This document shows, piece by piece, positions 10,828-22,200 of a stretch of DNA of 64,000 nucleotides. Positions within the stretch are counted from its first letter, which is position 1; each line of letters opens with the position of its first letter. The stretch is taken from positions 75,891,696 to 75,955,695 of the forward strand of contig NC_084801.1 of the NCBI RefSeq assembly GCF_963169125.1, read 5' to 3'. A program made the translations under genes and the position numbers. The DNA is from Humulus lupulus. Taxonomy: Eukaryota > Streptophyta > Magnoliopsida > Rosales > Cannabaceae. A model generated the notes under the pieces. It saw nothing but the letters and a program-made list of their open reading frames with translations, made no database searches and was not told where the DNA came from.

Positions 10828-12931
10828 TGCGGTACTGATACGGGAGGAAGAAGGCGTGCAGAAAGCTGCTTACTACGTCAGCAAAAGGCTTATCGGTGCA
10901 GAATTAAAATATCCACTGATCGAAAGATTAGCATATTGCCTAATTCTAGCCTCCCGAAAGTTGCGTCCGTACTTCCAAGCCCATCCTATCACAGTTCTGA
11001 CCGACCAGCCCCTTCGGCAAGTCCTCCAAAAACCTGAGGCGGCTGGACGACTGTTAAAATGGGCGGTCGAATTGGGACAGTTCGACATAACTTATTCACC
11101 GCGAGCAGCAATAAAAGGGCAAGCCTTAGCCGATTTTATTGCGGAGTTCACCGAACTCCCCAGCAACGAGCTGTGCAAACAGCCTGAAGCGCCCATGCCT
11201 CAAGACAAGACTCCTTCATGGAAGCTATTCACAGATGGATCATCTAATGAATCTCACGCTGGAGCGGGAGTGATATTGATAACGCCCGAAGGGCATCGAT
11301 TTCACTGCGCAATCAGGTTTGACTTCGCAGCGTCAAACAATGAAGCGGAATACGAAGCACTCCTCGCTGGACTGAGAATGGCCAGGGATATGAATATAAA
11401 AGCGCTCGACATTTACAGCGATTCTCAGCTGGTCGTGAATCAAGTCCTGGGAGAATATCAAGCGCGAGGGTTAAAAATGATGGCCTACCTTAACAAAACA
11501 AAAGATTTGCTAGCACAGTTTACAAAGTACACCCTCCAGCAGATTCCGCGAGACCAAAATTCGAATGCAGACGCCTTGGCCAAACTTGCTAGTGCTAAAG
11601 ATGCTGACACCTTGAACATAGTCCCAGTAGAGAGATTAAGTGAACCAAGCATTGATGCGGCCGAAGCCAGCATGGAAATTCGAATAGAAGATACATGGAT
11701 GGCGCCTTACCTGGAGTATCTGACAAATGGGACATTGCCAGCAGATAGAAACAAGGCCAGAACTCTGCAAAGACAAGCTGCTGGGTACATACTGCTCGAC
11801 GGTGTTATGTACCGAAGAGGATATTCAATGCCACTGCTCAGGTGCATTACATCAGAAAAAGCTAAGGAACTCATGAAAGAGGTGCATGAAGGCTTCTACG
11901 GAGATCACGCAGGGGGGCAGAGTTTGGCGAAAAAAGTTCTCCGACAGGGCTATTTCTGGCCAACGATGAACAAGGATTCAATGGAGTACGTACGAAGGTG
12001 TGATAAATGTCAGAGGTTCTCCAAAATCCCACGAGCAGCCCCAAACGAGCTAAAGCAGATGCAGAGCCTGTGGCCTTTCGCAATATGGGGAATACACTTA
12101 ATTGGATCACTGCCAACAGGAAATGGAGGAGTAAAGTACGCAGTTGTGGCAGTCGATTACTTCACAAAATGGGTCGAAGCTGAACCACTCGCAACCATCA
12201 CAACCAAGAAAGTTCTTGACTTTGTCATCAAGAACATTGTGTGCCGGTATGGTTTGCCCAGAAAGATAGTATCAGACAACGGAACCCAATTTGACAGCGA
12301 CCTGTTCACCGATTTCTGCGAGAGGCATGGGGTAATTAAGAGCTTTTCTTCAGTCGCACACCCCCAAGCAAATGGGCAAGTCGAAGCTGTAAACAAAACC
12401 CTCAAAGACACCCTGAAGAAAAGACTTGAAGAAGCTAAAGGAGCATGGCCAGAACAAGTGCCTGAAGTCCTATGGTCGTATAGAACATCTCATCGAACAG
12501 CAACAGGACGTACCCCATTTTCCTTAGCTTATGGGTATGAGGCCATGTTACCCGTCGAGATAGATCCCCCCTCGCATCGGTGTTTGACGTACGATCAAGA
12601 CCAAAACAGTCAGCTAATGATGGAGTCCTTAGACTCAATTGACGAGATACGAGAAAAATCTCAACTCCGAGTTGCTGCTTATCAGCAAAAAGTCGCCCGG
12701 AACTTTAACTCCAAAGTTAAAGAAAGAAGATTCAACGTCGGAGACTTGGTGTTACGACGAGTTTTCTTGAATACCCGCGACCCCACAGCTGGAGTGCTCG
12801 GACCTAACTGGGAAGGGCCTTACCAAATTGAAGAAGTCCTTCACCCAGGCACCTACAAACTCACGCGCTTAAACGGAGATCTCATTCCACGCTATTGGAA
12901 TGGAGAACACCTGCGCAAGTATTATCAATGA
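10745..12931 (+). pseudogene. RNase H, archaeal-type RNase H and integrase, element A
   Basis: This is the downstream part of pol, open for 728 codons in frame +2 but separated from RT by the 23-bp deletion. The first RNase H region is degenerate (AASAVLIREEEGVQKA, YYVSKRL). A second, archaeal-type RNase H follows with TDGSS (about residue 162), NNEAEYEALLAGL, and SDSQL (about 224); this duplication marks the Tat lineage. Integrase has the His-His-Cys-Cys zinc region (about 380-420). Its catalytic triad is Asp (AVDYFTKW, about 469), Asp (SDNGTQF, about 508) and Glu (GQVEAVN, about 545). A basic C-terminal tail ends at TGA 12931. All catalytic residues are present, so this domain block is the best preserved pol segment in the window. 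Confidence 0.93.
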
Positions 12932-13620
12932 ACAGCCCTTCTTAAAGGACTGGCTTGTTTAAATTTTCTTTTACAAGTTTTGCAAAGAGGGTTAGCCACG
13001 TTGTGTTGCTAACTGCTCGTATATGTAAGATTCTATTTCAGAATTGATCGTAAAGACATGATTAGTCCATTTTTAATACGAAATTATAAGGGACTGAGCT
13101 CAACCAGTCATTCTTGCCAACCTTTGTGAATTTACATTTGCAAGTATTTGTTCATTACGTGTGTTGTTTTGCTGTATTACAAGTATCATTTTTCCACATG
13201 AACAGGAATGTTCGAAAAGGCCATGGTCAAGGCAAGTGACCAAGGACCTAAAGCTCCTCGATCACTTGGGGGGCATATAAGGCACATCGATAGCAAAGCA
13301 TACTCTCAAGGTATATAAACACAAGAACAAAATGAGTGAAAGCATGCTACAAGTACTTAGAGTATTTTTCAAAATGTATGTTTTGTTAAATCAGGCCAAA
13401 GTACTATGCTAAGTTCAGTCATACGGACAAATGTTATAATAGGTAAAAATATTATAGCACCAAGAGTTAAGCTTTTACACCGCAAGCATTGCTGCTTGAA
13501 TGTAATTGTTCGAACAAAAAGATTTACTGCCCGTGCAGCAAAGTTTAAAAAGAAACTATTGTCTGTACATCGCGACCCGTGGGTCGCATGTTCAAAAAGA
13601 AAGAAAAACAGTTAAATAAA
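12932..13620. other. Intergenic region between integrase and the antisense gene, element A
   Basis: No protein-coding potential is seen on either strand. A comparable block is shared with elements B (22381-23052) and C (42211-42890). Shared parts are the AAGTGACCAAGGACCTAAA stretch, the polypurine-like tract, and a Cys-free spacer ending in the 3' UTR of the antisense gene. Conservation suggests a cis function or simply common descent. Confidence 0.65.
13264..13278 (+). promoter_or_regulatory. Internal polypurine-like tract, element A
   Basis: ACTTGGGGGGCATAT closely resembles the true 3' polypurine tract of the same element (CTTTGGGGGGCAAA before the 3' LTR). The same motif sits just downstream of integrase in B, C, D and E. 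It may prime plus-strand DNA internally. That function is inferred. Confidence 0.55.
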
Positions 13621-16271
13621 TTAAGAGGCATGGGGGGCAGGAGGGTCCTGGGCAACAACCTGGACAGTCTCTTCCTCGATGGTTTCTTCTTCCAAACCAA
13701 CGACGCTTGGGGTTGCAGGAGTCACAGCTCTTGCCTCCTCTTCAACCAGTTGAGCAGCGCACCGGGCCAACTCCGCATCTCTGACTTCCTCTGAAGGGTA
13801 GCTAAAGTCAGCACCCTGATTGTGTTTCCAGAAGTTATAGAAACATCGGAGTGTCGTCCTTTTGTACTTTTCCAGATTCTTGGAGTTGTCAAGCTCCAAT
13901 TGCTGCACCTTGCCCTCGAGAGTGGCAATAGTCTCGTCCTTAGACTTGACTACCCCCTCCAGATGCTTGATTTCGCGGAGATGAGTTTTGTTGTACGACC
14001 GGTACTCTTCCCTCAACTTAACCGCTGCATCTTTTGCAGCTTCAGCCGCGGACAGTTTGGTCACCGGTGCATCCCTCTCTCGGACCACCGTCTCCAACTC
14101 CTCAGCATGTTTAGCCTCAGCAGCCGAAAGCTCCTCGGCCACCTTCACCTGATGTTTCTCGAGAACTTTGGCCTCAACCTGCTCAAAGTAGGCCTGGGCT
14201 CGGGTACGAGCAGTAGTGGCAGAAAGTAAGGCCTGTAAACGAAAGAAAAAGAGGTCAAGACTTATCACGAGGTCTGAAAAAACAAAGACTCGAAGAATAA
14301 AGAAATACTTACGCTGGAAATCTCGTTCAGAGCCCTGTTCAGGATCTGATCGACCGGTAGCTCTTCAGCTTGGATCATGGCATTCCCAACACGCTCACCT
14401 TTGCCTATGCATTCAAGTCGGTCCTTAGCGGATCGGATGGCACGACTCACAAGCCTGGCCCCATGGGCCTCTTCGCAAGAAAGCTGCTCCCTAGCAGGCG
14501 CAGGTGGAGGATTGGACCGAGCAGGAGTGTTTTGCTGTTCAGAAGAAGCTGGAGGAGGGGTAGGAGTTCGCCCAGTTGGCGCAGGACTTTGCCCAGTTGG
14601 TGTACCCTGAGGAAGGTCTTCTGGTCGACTCTTCTTGGCTGAAGGGCCTTGACTGGTTTCACCAGTTCGCTTCTTTGACCTCTGTCGAAGTTGAGGGACT
14701 TCCTCTTCCTCTTCGGCCTGGTACGTGTCAAAAATATTGGGAGTCGACATATCTGCATGAAAACAAACACAAGAGGTTAGTAAGGGAAGAGAGAGGTGAA
14801 AGTAAGTAATACAACAGAAAGAAGATAATAAAGTGAATACCCGAGCTATAACTACTGGTCGCTATACTACTGACTCTATTAATCATATACTCATTTTCTG
14901 GCATGAAGAAGTTTGGCCCTAGATTTGGAGCATATGTAAAGTTACCGTCCCCGTCAAACATATGACAAGGGATTGGCAAACCATTTAAAAGCGAAATAAC
15001 GTTACCATTGTCATCAGAAGACTCTTCCAAGTCAACAACAGGTTCTGTGGCCTTTTCTTTCCCCTTGCCTTGGGGAGCAGAAGGCCTTTCTGCAGAAGGG
15101 CTGCCCGTGGGTTCCCTGATCGTAACTCCTGTTGGCCTCCTCCTTGGAGAGGGCATAGGAGGTTGCTGCTCGGGAACCCCCTCGACAGTGGGTTCGTCCG
15201 CTACGGATCCTCTATTTTCATGGCGAGGAGCCAGAAGGCCAGACGACCTTAAATTCTTTTCTAGTGTCAGGGTCTTGACACATTTGGCTACAGCAGACAT
15301 CCTGGCCAGAGCGTTAGACCTCAACTCCATGTCTGGTGTTGGGGTCGGACGTGACCAAGGGCCTGAAAAGCAGAACAAGTTTGAGAGACAACGAAAGGAA
15401 ATACTTTATGATAAAGTATCGACCAAGACGAAGACAAATTTGTACCTCCTCTCGCGAATGCCAAGTTGTTACTGGATATATCCGGAGTAAAGAAGTACTC
15501 CTTGTTGTAATGTCCCACGTTCGATATATGGGTAGTGCCACTCAAAATTGTCCGGCCGGTTTCCTGGTGACAGAAGTGAAAAAACCCCCTCCCGTTGTGT
15601 TGAGGATTGGACTTGAGGTCAAAGAGGTAGTTAACCTCATGAGGTGAAGGTTCTGGCCATTTGTTAAGTTTATACAGGACGTAGAGTGCAGCCAACATCC
15701 TATATCCGTTAGGGGTTATTTGAAAGGGAGCGACGCCGAAATAATTGGCCACCCCCACAAAGAAAGGATGAAGAGGGAGATAAGCCCCCGCTTCAATGTG
15801 ATACCGGGACCAGGCGCTGTTTGCTCCTCCTGGACGATTAGCCCTCTGCTCCGCAGTAGGACGTGTAATGGTTACCCCCGTTAGGGGGTATTTTCTGAAG
15901 CAGTTGGCGACCATCCGAGGGGTCATCGAACTGGCTGGGGGAGTGTACCACTCGACATCAGGCGGATTCCGATGACGAGGACGAGCCCTAGTTTGGATAT
16001 TAGGGTCAGGAACAAGATTCTCTCGACCACTGGTCGAGGGAGCCCCCGCCTGCGAGTCAGGCTGGGCAGAAGAGGAAGGGTTACTTTCAGATTCGGGCCT
16101 TTTCTTGCCAGAGGATTTTGAACGGGCCATTGAAGGAAAAGGGTGCGGTCTGGAAGAGGCTCGTGGGAAAGGTATCTGATGGATGCGGTTGGCTGGTTGT
16201 TCTTCTCCCTTGAGCAGTTGGGCGAGGAGGTCGTCGTCGATGGGTCTCTCGCCTCCCCACAAATCTGGCAT
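13621..16271 (-). CDS. Antisense spliced gene of element A, intact: gypsy-type transposon domain plus coiled coil
   Basis: A gene on the strand opposite to gag-pol, with start codon at 16271-16269 (Met-Pro-Asp-Leu-Trp-Gly-Gly, conserved in B and C). I predict four coding exons: 16271-15446, 15362-14841, 14752-14313 and 14232-13621. All borders are GT-AG and the introns are 83, 88 and 80 bp. Exon lengths sum to 2400 bp with no stop before the end, about 799 residues. Exon 1 holds a basic Ser/Pro-rich segment and a domain resembling the Pfam 'putative gypsy type transposon' family (Gly-Gly, LPLHPFF, YFGVAPFQITPNGYRMLA). Exon 2 is Pro/Arg-rich then acidic, exon 3 is charged, and exon 4 is a long coiled coil ending in an FYNFWKHNQGADFSY motif. 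Function is unknown. Introns survive because genomic sense RNA cannot splice them. Confidence 0.8.
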
Positions 16272-16277
16272 TAAAAT

Positions 16278-16880
16278 CTGCAAACAGAAGAATGGGGAGG
16301 CGAGGTCAGAGGAGTCTAAAAGGCTTTTAGAATAACGCTGGTCGAGTATAAAAGCTAAGCCTTTATATAACAGCATTCTAACTAAGTCTCTCTGTGCAAA
16401 CAGTTTAAAAAACGGATCAAAGGGTGAAAGTGAAAAGTTTTCCTGAAAAGCTTTTTCGACTCCCCTTACGGCGGGAAAAAATTATTTCTAACTGGCTTAA
16501 GAAATCGAAATGCTACTTCGATCCTACGTCCTAAAAAGCACTGATCCTGGGTTTTAAACCTACTCATAAGCCTACTTTGCCTACAAAAATATCCTATCTA
16601 CAGGCGTTTAAAAAACCAGAAACCAAGAGACTCAAACAGTACACCATTTAAAAACATGCACCACGAAAAGTCAGAAGCATGGAGTTTCAAAATAACTTAC
16701 CGAGGAAAATGGTCGTGAAGATGGAAGTGAGAGCTTCGGGAGTCAATGAGCCCACCGTCTGAGCCTAGACAGCACAAAGGAAAGTTCGCCGGAGAAAGTA
16801 AAGCTCTGGTTTTTAGGGTTTTCGGCAGAGAGGTGGCGTGCGTGAAAAGGAAAGAAGTGGCTCAAGTAATCTTATATAAG
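16278..16880 (-). promoter_or_regulatory. Promoter, 5' UTR and 5' UTR intron of the antisense gene, element A
   Basis: On the minus strand a TATATAAG-like box (plus 16872-16879) precedes a GC-richer leader. A donor GTAAGT follows at 16700-16695, and an acceptor TTTGCAG ends at 16278, six bases before the start codon. This implies one 5' UTR intron of about 420 bp. Element C has the same arrangement (donor at 45960, TATA-like run at about 46125) and B keeps the donor (about 28092). Transcription start is inferred, not measured. Confidence 0.55.
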
Positions 16881-17068
16881 TTTGTCTTTGATATTCAAAA
16901 GGCGTGATCATTAGTTTTCCTTTTTCGAAGTACGGGGAAACGTGATGGCCGTCAAAATTGTTTCTGGGAAACTGAAAAGCCCTGATTAGACAGGAGTGGT
17001 TTGCTTTTTTCGAAGACGCACGAAGTGCTCTGACACGTCAGGAGGGGTTACCGAAGAGTCGTTCGTTC

Positions 17069-17102
17069 AAAGTTTATTTACTGTTCGTGGTAAATAAACT
17101 TT
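17069..17102. repeat. Perfect 12-bp inverted repeat directly before the 3' polypurine tract, element A
   Basis: AAAGTTTATTTA (17069-17080) and TAAATAAACTTT (17091-17102) flank a 10-base loop and run into the G-run of the polypurine tract. Element C has the equivalent hairpin at about 46323-46357 with one mismatch. Confidence 0.8.
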
Positions 17103-17112
17103 GGGGGGCAAA
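17101..17112 (+). promoter_or_regulatory. 3' polypurine tract of element A
   Basis: TTGGGGGGCAAA ends exactly at the base before the 3' LTR, the expected place for the plus-strand primer. Confidence 0.9.
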
Positions 17113-17699
17113 TGTTATCCAATAAATTAGGATTTGTGACGTGGCGAATAATCTCTTGACACGTGGCTGATACCTGAAGCGTCTGCTAGAGTATCGACCA
17201 GGAGACACACCAGAAGCAGGACAAGCCTATCTTTACCACGACCAGTCTGGTCGGTGGTTCCGCTGGCAAAGCAACATTTATGGGAAGATCTTATAAATCC
17301 CGAATTTATCTCATGCAATCTTCTGAATATCCCATGATTCAGGGGATAATATCTGTAACAATATTGGGCAACCCTCCATGAGCCTATAAATAGCAAGAGA
17401 TGGCTCATGGGAAGGGACTTTTGGAGCTTGGGAATCATTGAGATTATAGAATTTATCTGAGAAAAACTTGTATTGTTTATCAGAAGTGTTGAAACTCATT
17501 GAACCCAAGTTCTCTGATCACACTTTTGATCCCATATCAATATCATTCTAAGTGGACGTAGGTCATTACCAGATCCTGGGGCCGAACAACTATAAATTAC
17601 TGTGTTTTCTTTACTTTTGTCATTACGTTATTCTCTATCTATTCGTCTACATCATTCATATTTTGACTCAGTGTCAGTTGGCTAAATCGTGGGTCAACA
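17113..17699 (+). repeat. 3' LTR of element A
   Basis: 587 bp, TGTTATCC...GTCAACA, with nine substitutions and a one-base insertion relative to the 5' LTR. It is followed by the target duplication CATCT (17700-17704). Confidence 0.97.
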
Positions 17700-18842
17700 C
17701 ATCTCTTTTTACACCTGGAAACACATCACTAGTTTTTTTGGCTGACAACAATTTCGTACTTGATACATTTTTTGAGTTGATGTCGTTGGTTTCGGGAATT
17801 TGTGTTGCTCGATTTTCTTTCTAAGATTCTAGTATCATTAACAATATTAGCTTTTATTTTAATTATTTAAAAAAAAGGCCAAAATTTGGCTCTCTTGTAC
17901 AATCACAAGCATACCTAGGGGAATGAAGAAGCTTATCTCAACTTCAATGATTAGAAGTAGACAATGTGAGACACTGACTTTCAGTCGGATTTCTGGATGG
18001 TGAAGATGCACCATTTTTTAATGTAGTTATTTTTGTATTTCTAAATACATGAAAACCTTACTTTTTTCTACAATTTATTATATATTGTGTAAGTTGCAGA
18101 ATATTTTTGTACGAAGTGCTTGCTAATGTAGGTGCAAAAAATATTTTGTTACATTCATGAATGCAATTTCTGAAACAATTGTGTCGATTAAGTCTTGTAT
18201 TAGCTTTTTTTAAAAAAAATCAAGTTGTATTAGCTTAGCAATATCCGTGAAATTTATTTGAGAAACCAATTTCATATATGAATCCGTAGTTGGGCTTAGC
18301 ATCTATATTTTTCTCTCATAGGGAATTTTAGATCTCTCATAGCATGCATGATATTGATGATTTATTTATTTACAGTTTTGCCATCAACTGGCATTGGAGC
18401 TCTTTCTGCGAGAGAAGCTGAAGGAAGAGCTAATGTATCTGTTGGAGAGAAGGGTAAAAGTGTCACACACGCTTCTCATATATCATTTGGTTTGTCCTTT
18501 TTATGAATAATGTAAAATTAGAACAATTTTATTGTAAGATCCATTAATAGAGTATCAAATTAAAATATTTAGATTGTTATTAGGACTTAGAGGTGGGTTG
18601 AGTTTTTTTATGTATTTATTTTTTTTATTTTTATTGATAATGTTGAAAGATGTTATAAGTTAGCTTACATTATATGTTAATGAGAACTTTAAATTTCTTT
18701 TGATTTTTTTTTTGTGTTTTTGTAGTATTTTCTTTTGAAATTTTAGAAATCTAACATATATAATACATTTTAGATACTCAAAGGGATATATTTTTTTAAA
18801 TCAAAATGAAAATTGTAACTGCATTTTAAAAAAAATATATTA
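17700..18842. other. Right-hand AT-rich interior of the CACTA element
   Basis: This continues the CACTA sequence interrupted at 6071. It is AT-rich with several T/A runs. Apart from the exon-like block at 18376-18455 I see no feature. Confidence 0.6.
18376..18455 (+). pseudogene. Possible third captured exon fragment, unrecognised
   Basis: A short less AT-rich block follows an acceptor-like TATTTACAG and ends before GTAAAAG. It reads Leu-Pro-Ser-Thr-Gly-Ile-Gly-Ala-Leu-Ser-Ala-Arg-Glu-Ala-Glu-Gly-Arg-Ala-Asn-Val-Ser-Val-Gly-Glu-Lys without a stop. I recognise no family. The splice-like borders and composition suggest a captured exon like those at 4611-5815. It is short enough to be chance. 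Confidence 0.3.
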
Positions 18843-19215
18843 TTTTAAGGGCATGCAAAGCGAGTCCTAAAATCTTAATTTAAAGACACTCAACGGGATC
18901 TTTTAGGACTTGCATTGCGAGTCCTAAAAACATTCTTTTAGGACTCGCGGGCACTCAACCCGATTTTTTAGGACTTGCATTGCTAGTCCTAAATACTTTC
19001 TTTTAGGACTCGCAACGCGAGTCCTAAAAACTTATTTAAAGGCACTCAACGAGAGTTTTTAGGACTAGCGTTGTGAGTCCTAAAAACATTCTTTTAGGAC
19101 TCTCAATGTGAGTCCTAAAAACATTCTTTTAGGACTCGCACTGAGAGTCCTAAAAAACCTCAATTTTAAGGCTCTCTAATAGAGGACTCGCAATGCTAGT
19201 CCTTAAAAGTCTTTT
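18843..19215. repeat. Right subterminal repeat cluster of the CACTA element
   Basis: About nine palindromic units, such as TTTTAGGACTCGCAACGCGA followed by GTCCTAAAA, are spaced roughly every 30-60 bp up to the right terminus. They are the counterpart of the left cluster at 950-1290. Confidence 0.88.
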
Positions 19216-19226
19216 TTAAAGTAGTG

Positions 19227-22200
19227 CAAACACGCACTGGTGGAATTTTTGAGGAAGAACCAGGAAGTTTTCGCCTGGTCACATAAAGACATGGCTGGGA
19301 TAGATCCTGCAATCATCAGTCATGTCCTGAACGTCAACAAAAGCTTTCCACCCGTGCAACATAAAAGAAGGTTGCTTGATAAAGACAGATCAAAAGCCTT
19401 GAAGGAGGAAGTTGAAAAACTAAAGGAGAATGGGTCCATCAGGGTGGCGTTTTATCCATCATGGGTCTCTAATCCAGTACTGGTTCCCAAGCCGAATGGA
19501 AAATGGCGGACCTGTGTGGATTTCATAGACCTTAATAAAGCCTGCCCTAAAGATTGCTTCCCACTCCCAAGGATCGACCAGCTGGTCGATGCAACTGCAG
19601 GCCATGAAATCCTCTCCTTCATGGATGCATACTCAGGGTACAATCACATTAGTATGCATCCCCTTGACGAGGATCACACTAGCTTTCAGAGCGATACAGG
19701 GCTATACTATTACAAAGTAATGCCCTTCGGATTGAAAAACGTTGGTGTGACTTACCAGCGACTAGTTAACCACATATTCAAGGAGTTGATCAGGGTAAAC
19801 ATGGAGGTGTACGTTGATGACATGCTGGTAAAGTCAGAAAAGGCAGAAGGACATGTGAAGGATTTACAAGAGTGTTTCAATGTTCTGAAAAAATATCAAA
19901 TGAAGCTAAATCCTCTCAAGTGTTCCTTCGGAGTAGGATCAGGGAAGTTTTTAGGGTTCATCGTTAATTCTAGAAGAATCGAGGCTAATCCCATAAAGAT
20001 CAAGGCCCTGATCGATATGAAATTGCCAGTAAAGATCAAAGATGTGCAAAGTTTGACTGGAAGGATTGCCGTACTTAGTAGATTTATTTCAAAATTAACA
20101 GATAAGTACGTCCCTTTCTTTAATCTACTTAGGGCAACAAAAAGTTTGAGTGGCTGAAGACTGCGAACAGGCTTTCCATGCCTTAAAAGCCCACATGGCG
20201 CAGCCTCCCGTCTTATCAAAGCCTGTAGATGGGGATACTTTGTTCATATACCTAGAGATCACTGAATATGCTGCTAGTGCGGTGTTAGTAAGAGAAGAAG
20301 AAGGCGTACAAAAGGCAGTATATTATGTGAGCAAGAGGTTAATCGGACACGAATTGAGATATCCGCCCATCGAAAGATTAGCCTATTGCCTAATTTTGGC
20401 CTCGAGGAAGTTACGTCCTTACTTCCAAGCCCATCCAATCACAGTCTTGATTGACCAACCCCTTCAACAAGTTTTGCAAGAGCCAGAGGTTACTGGTCAT
20501 TTGTTGAAATGGGCAGTCGAACTCGGGCAGTTCGATATAACATACTCACCGCGAGCAGCAATAGAAGGACAAGTCTTGGCTGATTTTATTGTTGAATTTA
20601 CTGAATTCCCAGACAGCGAGCAAGGTGAAAAGCCTAGTGCGCCTGAGCCTCAAGTTGAAGCACCCTCGTGGAAGCTATTCACAAATGGATCATCCATTGA
20701 ATCTCATGCAGGAGCAGGAGTGATATTGATAACGCCGGAAGGGCATCGATTTCACTGCGCAATTAGGTTTGATTTTGCCGCTTCGAACAACGAAGCTGAG
20801 TTTGAAGCCCTAATCACTGGGTTAAGGTTAGCCAAAGACATGAACATTAAAGTGCTGGATATTTACAGTGATTCACAGCTGGTAGTGAATCAGGCCTTAG
20901 GGGAGTATCAAGCACGTGGCCTAAAAATGGTGGCCTATCTGAACAAAACAAAAGACCTGTTGGCACAATTTGAAAAATATACCCTCCAGCAAATACCCCG
21001 AGATCATAATTCAAACGCAGATGCCTTAGCCAAACTCACGAGTGCAAAAGATGCTGACACTTTGAATATAGTGCCAGTTGAATGGCTACACGAGCCAAGC
21101 ATACGACCAGAAGAAACAAATATGGAGGTCCGGTTAGCAGATACATGGATGGCACCATACTTGGAGTATCTCATGAGCGGTATACTACCAGTAGATAGAA
21201 ACAAAGCTAGGACCCTTCAGAGACAAGCTGTTAGGAATATCCTGGTCGATGGTGTTCTTTACCGAAGAGGATACTCAATGCCACTGCTCAGGTGTGTTAC
21301 ACCAAAAAAGGCTAAAGAGCTGATGAAAGAGGTACATGAAGGCTTCTGTGGAGACCACGCTGGGGGCCAGAGCTTATCAAAGAAGATTCTAAGGCAGGGT
21401 TATTTCTGGCCAACCATGAACGAAGACTCGATGGAGTTTTTGCAAAAGTGTGATAAGTGTCAGAGGTTTTCCAAGATCCCACAGGCAGCTTCTAATGAGT
21501 TAAAGCAGATGTAAAGCCCATGGCCCTTCGCAGTATGGGGTATTGATTTAATCGGATCCTTGCCGATAGGAAAAGGTGGGGTGAAATATGCAGTGGTGGC
21601 GGTTGACTACTTCACCAAATGGACCGAGGCTGAACCACTCGCAACCATAACGACAAAGAAACTACTTGATTTTTTCATCAAGAACATTGTTTGTCGATAT
21701 GGATTGCCAAGAAATATTGTTTCGGACAATGGCACCCAGTTTGATAGTGACATGTTCACAGACTTCTGCAAAAGGCATGGCATCATCAAGAGCTTTTCTT
21801 CAGTTGCTCATCCGCACGAAAATGGGCAAGTTGAAAAAGTAAATAAGACATTGAAGGATACCCTGAAGAAAATGCTCGAGGAAGCTAAAGGAGCATGGCC
21901 AGAATAGCTGCCTGAAGTACTCTGGTCGTATAGAACTTCTCACCGAACAACAACAGGTCGTACCCCATTTTCCTTAGCATATGGGTATGAAGCCATGTTG
22001 CCTATTGAGTTAGATCCGCCCTCGCATCACAGAATTACATACGACCAAGACCAAAATAGCCAACTGTTGATGGAGTCCCTAGACCTGATCGAGGAGAAAC
22101 GAGAAAAAGCGCAACTCCGAGTAGCTGCGTACCAACAAAAAGTCGCTCGGTATTTTAACTCCAAAGTAAAAGAAATAAAGTTCAGTGTCGGAGACTTAGT

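Larger units (their letters stand above)
6072..17699 (+). mobile_element. Complete Tat-lineage Ty3/gypsy retrotransposon (element A)
   Basis: The element has two LTRs (586 and 587 bp; TGTTATCC...GTCAACA) flanked by the perfect 5-bp duplication CATCT (6067-6071 and 17700-17704). The internal order is primer site, gag, protease, RT, RNase H, archaeal-type RNase H and integrase. These are followed by a polypurine-like tract, an antisense intron-containing gene, and the 3' polypurine tract. Dual RNase H and an antisense extra gene are known features of the plant Tat/Ogre group. By eye the LTRs differ at nine substitutions and one indel, about 1.5%, so the insertion is fairly recent. The sense genes are broken but the antisense gene is open. 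Confidence 0.95.
922..19226. mobile_element. CACTA (En/Spm) DNA transposon interrupting Tat element B
   Basis: The left end is CACTACTACAAAA and the right end is TTTAAAGTAGTG, so the termini are inverted and start with CACTA. The flanks are AAA/CAA as a 3-bp duplication with one mismatch, or CAAA/CAAA as 4 bp. Removing the element and one 3-bp copy restores the RT reading frame seen in element C. Both ends carry dense subterminal palindromes of the TAGGACTCGC...GCGAGTCCTA type. Subtracting the nested element A leaves about 6.7 kb. I recognise no transposase; the interior holds host gene fragments with intron signals, so the element is probably non-autonomous. It inserted into B before A inserted into it. 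Confidence 0.88.

Noticed and set aside
14370..15490. Plus-strand open frames such as 14370-14642 and 15008-15490 in element A
   Set aside because: They lie opposite the exons of the antisense gene and change frame between copies, whereas the minus-strand exons agree in B, C and A and splice in frame.
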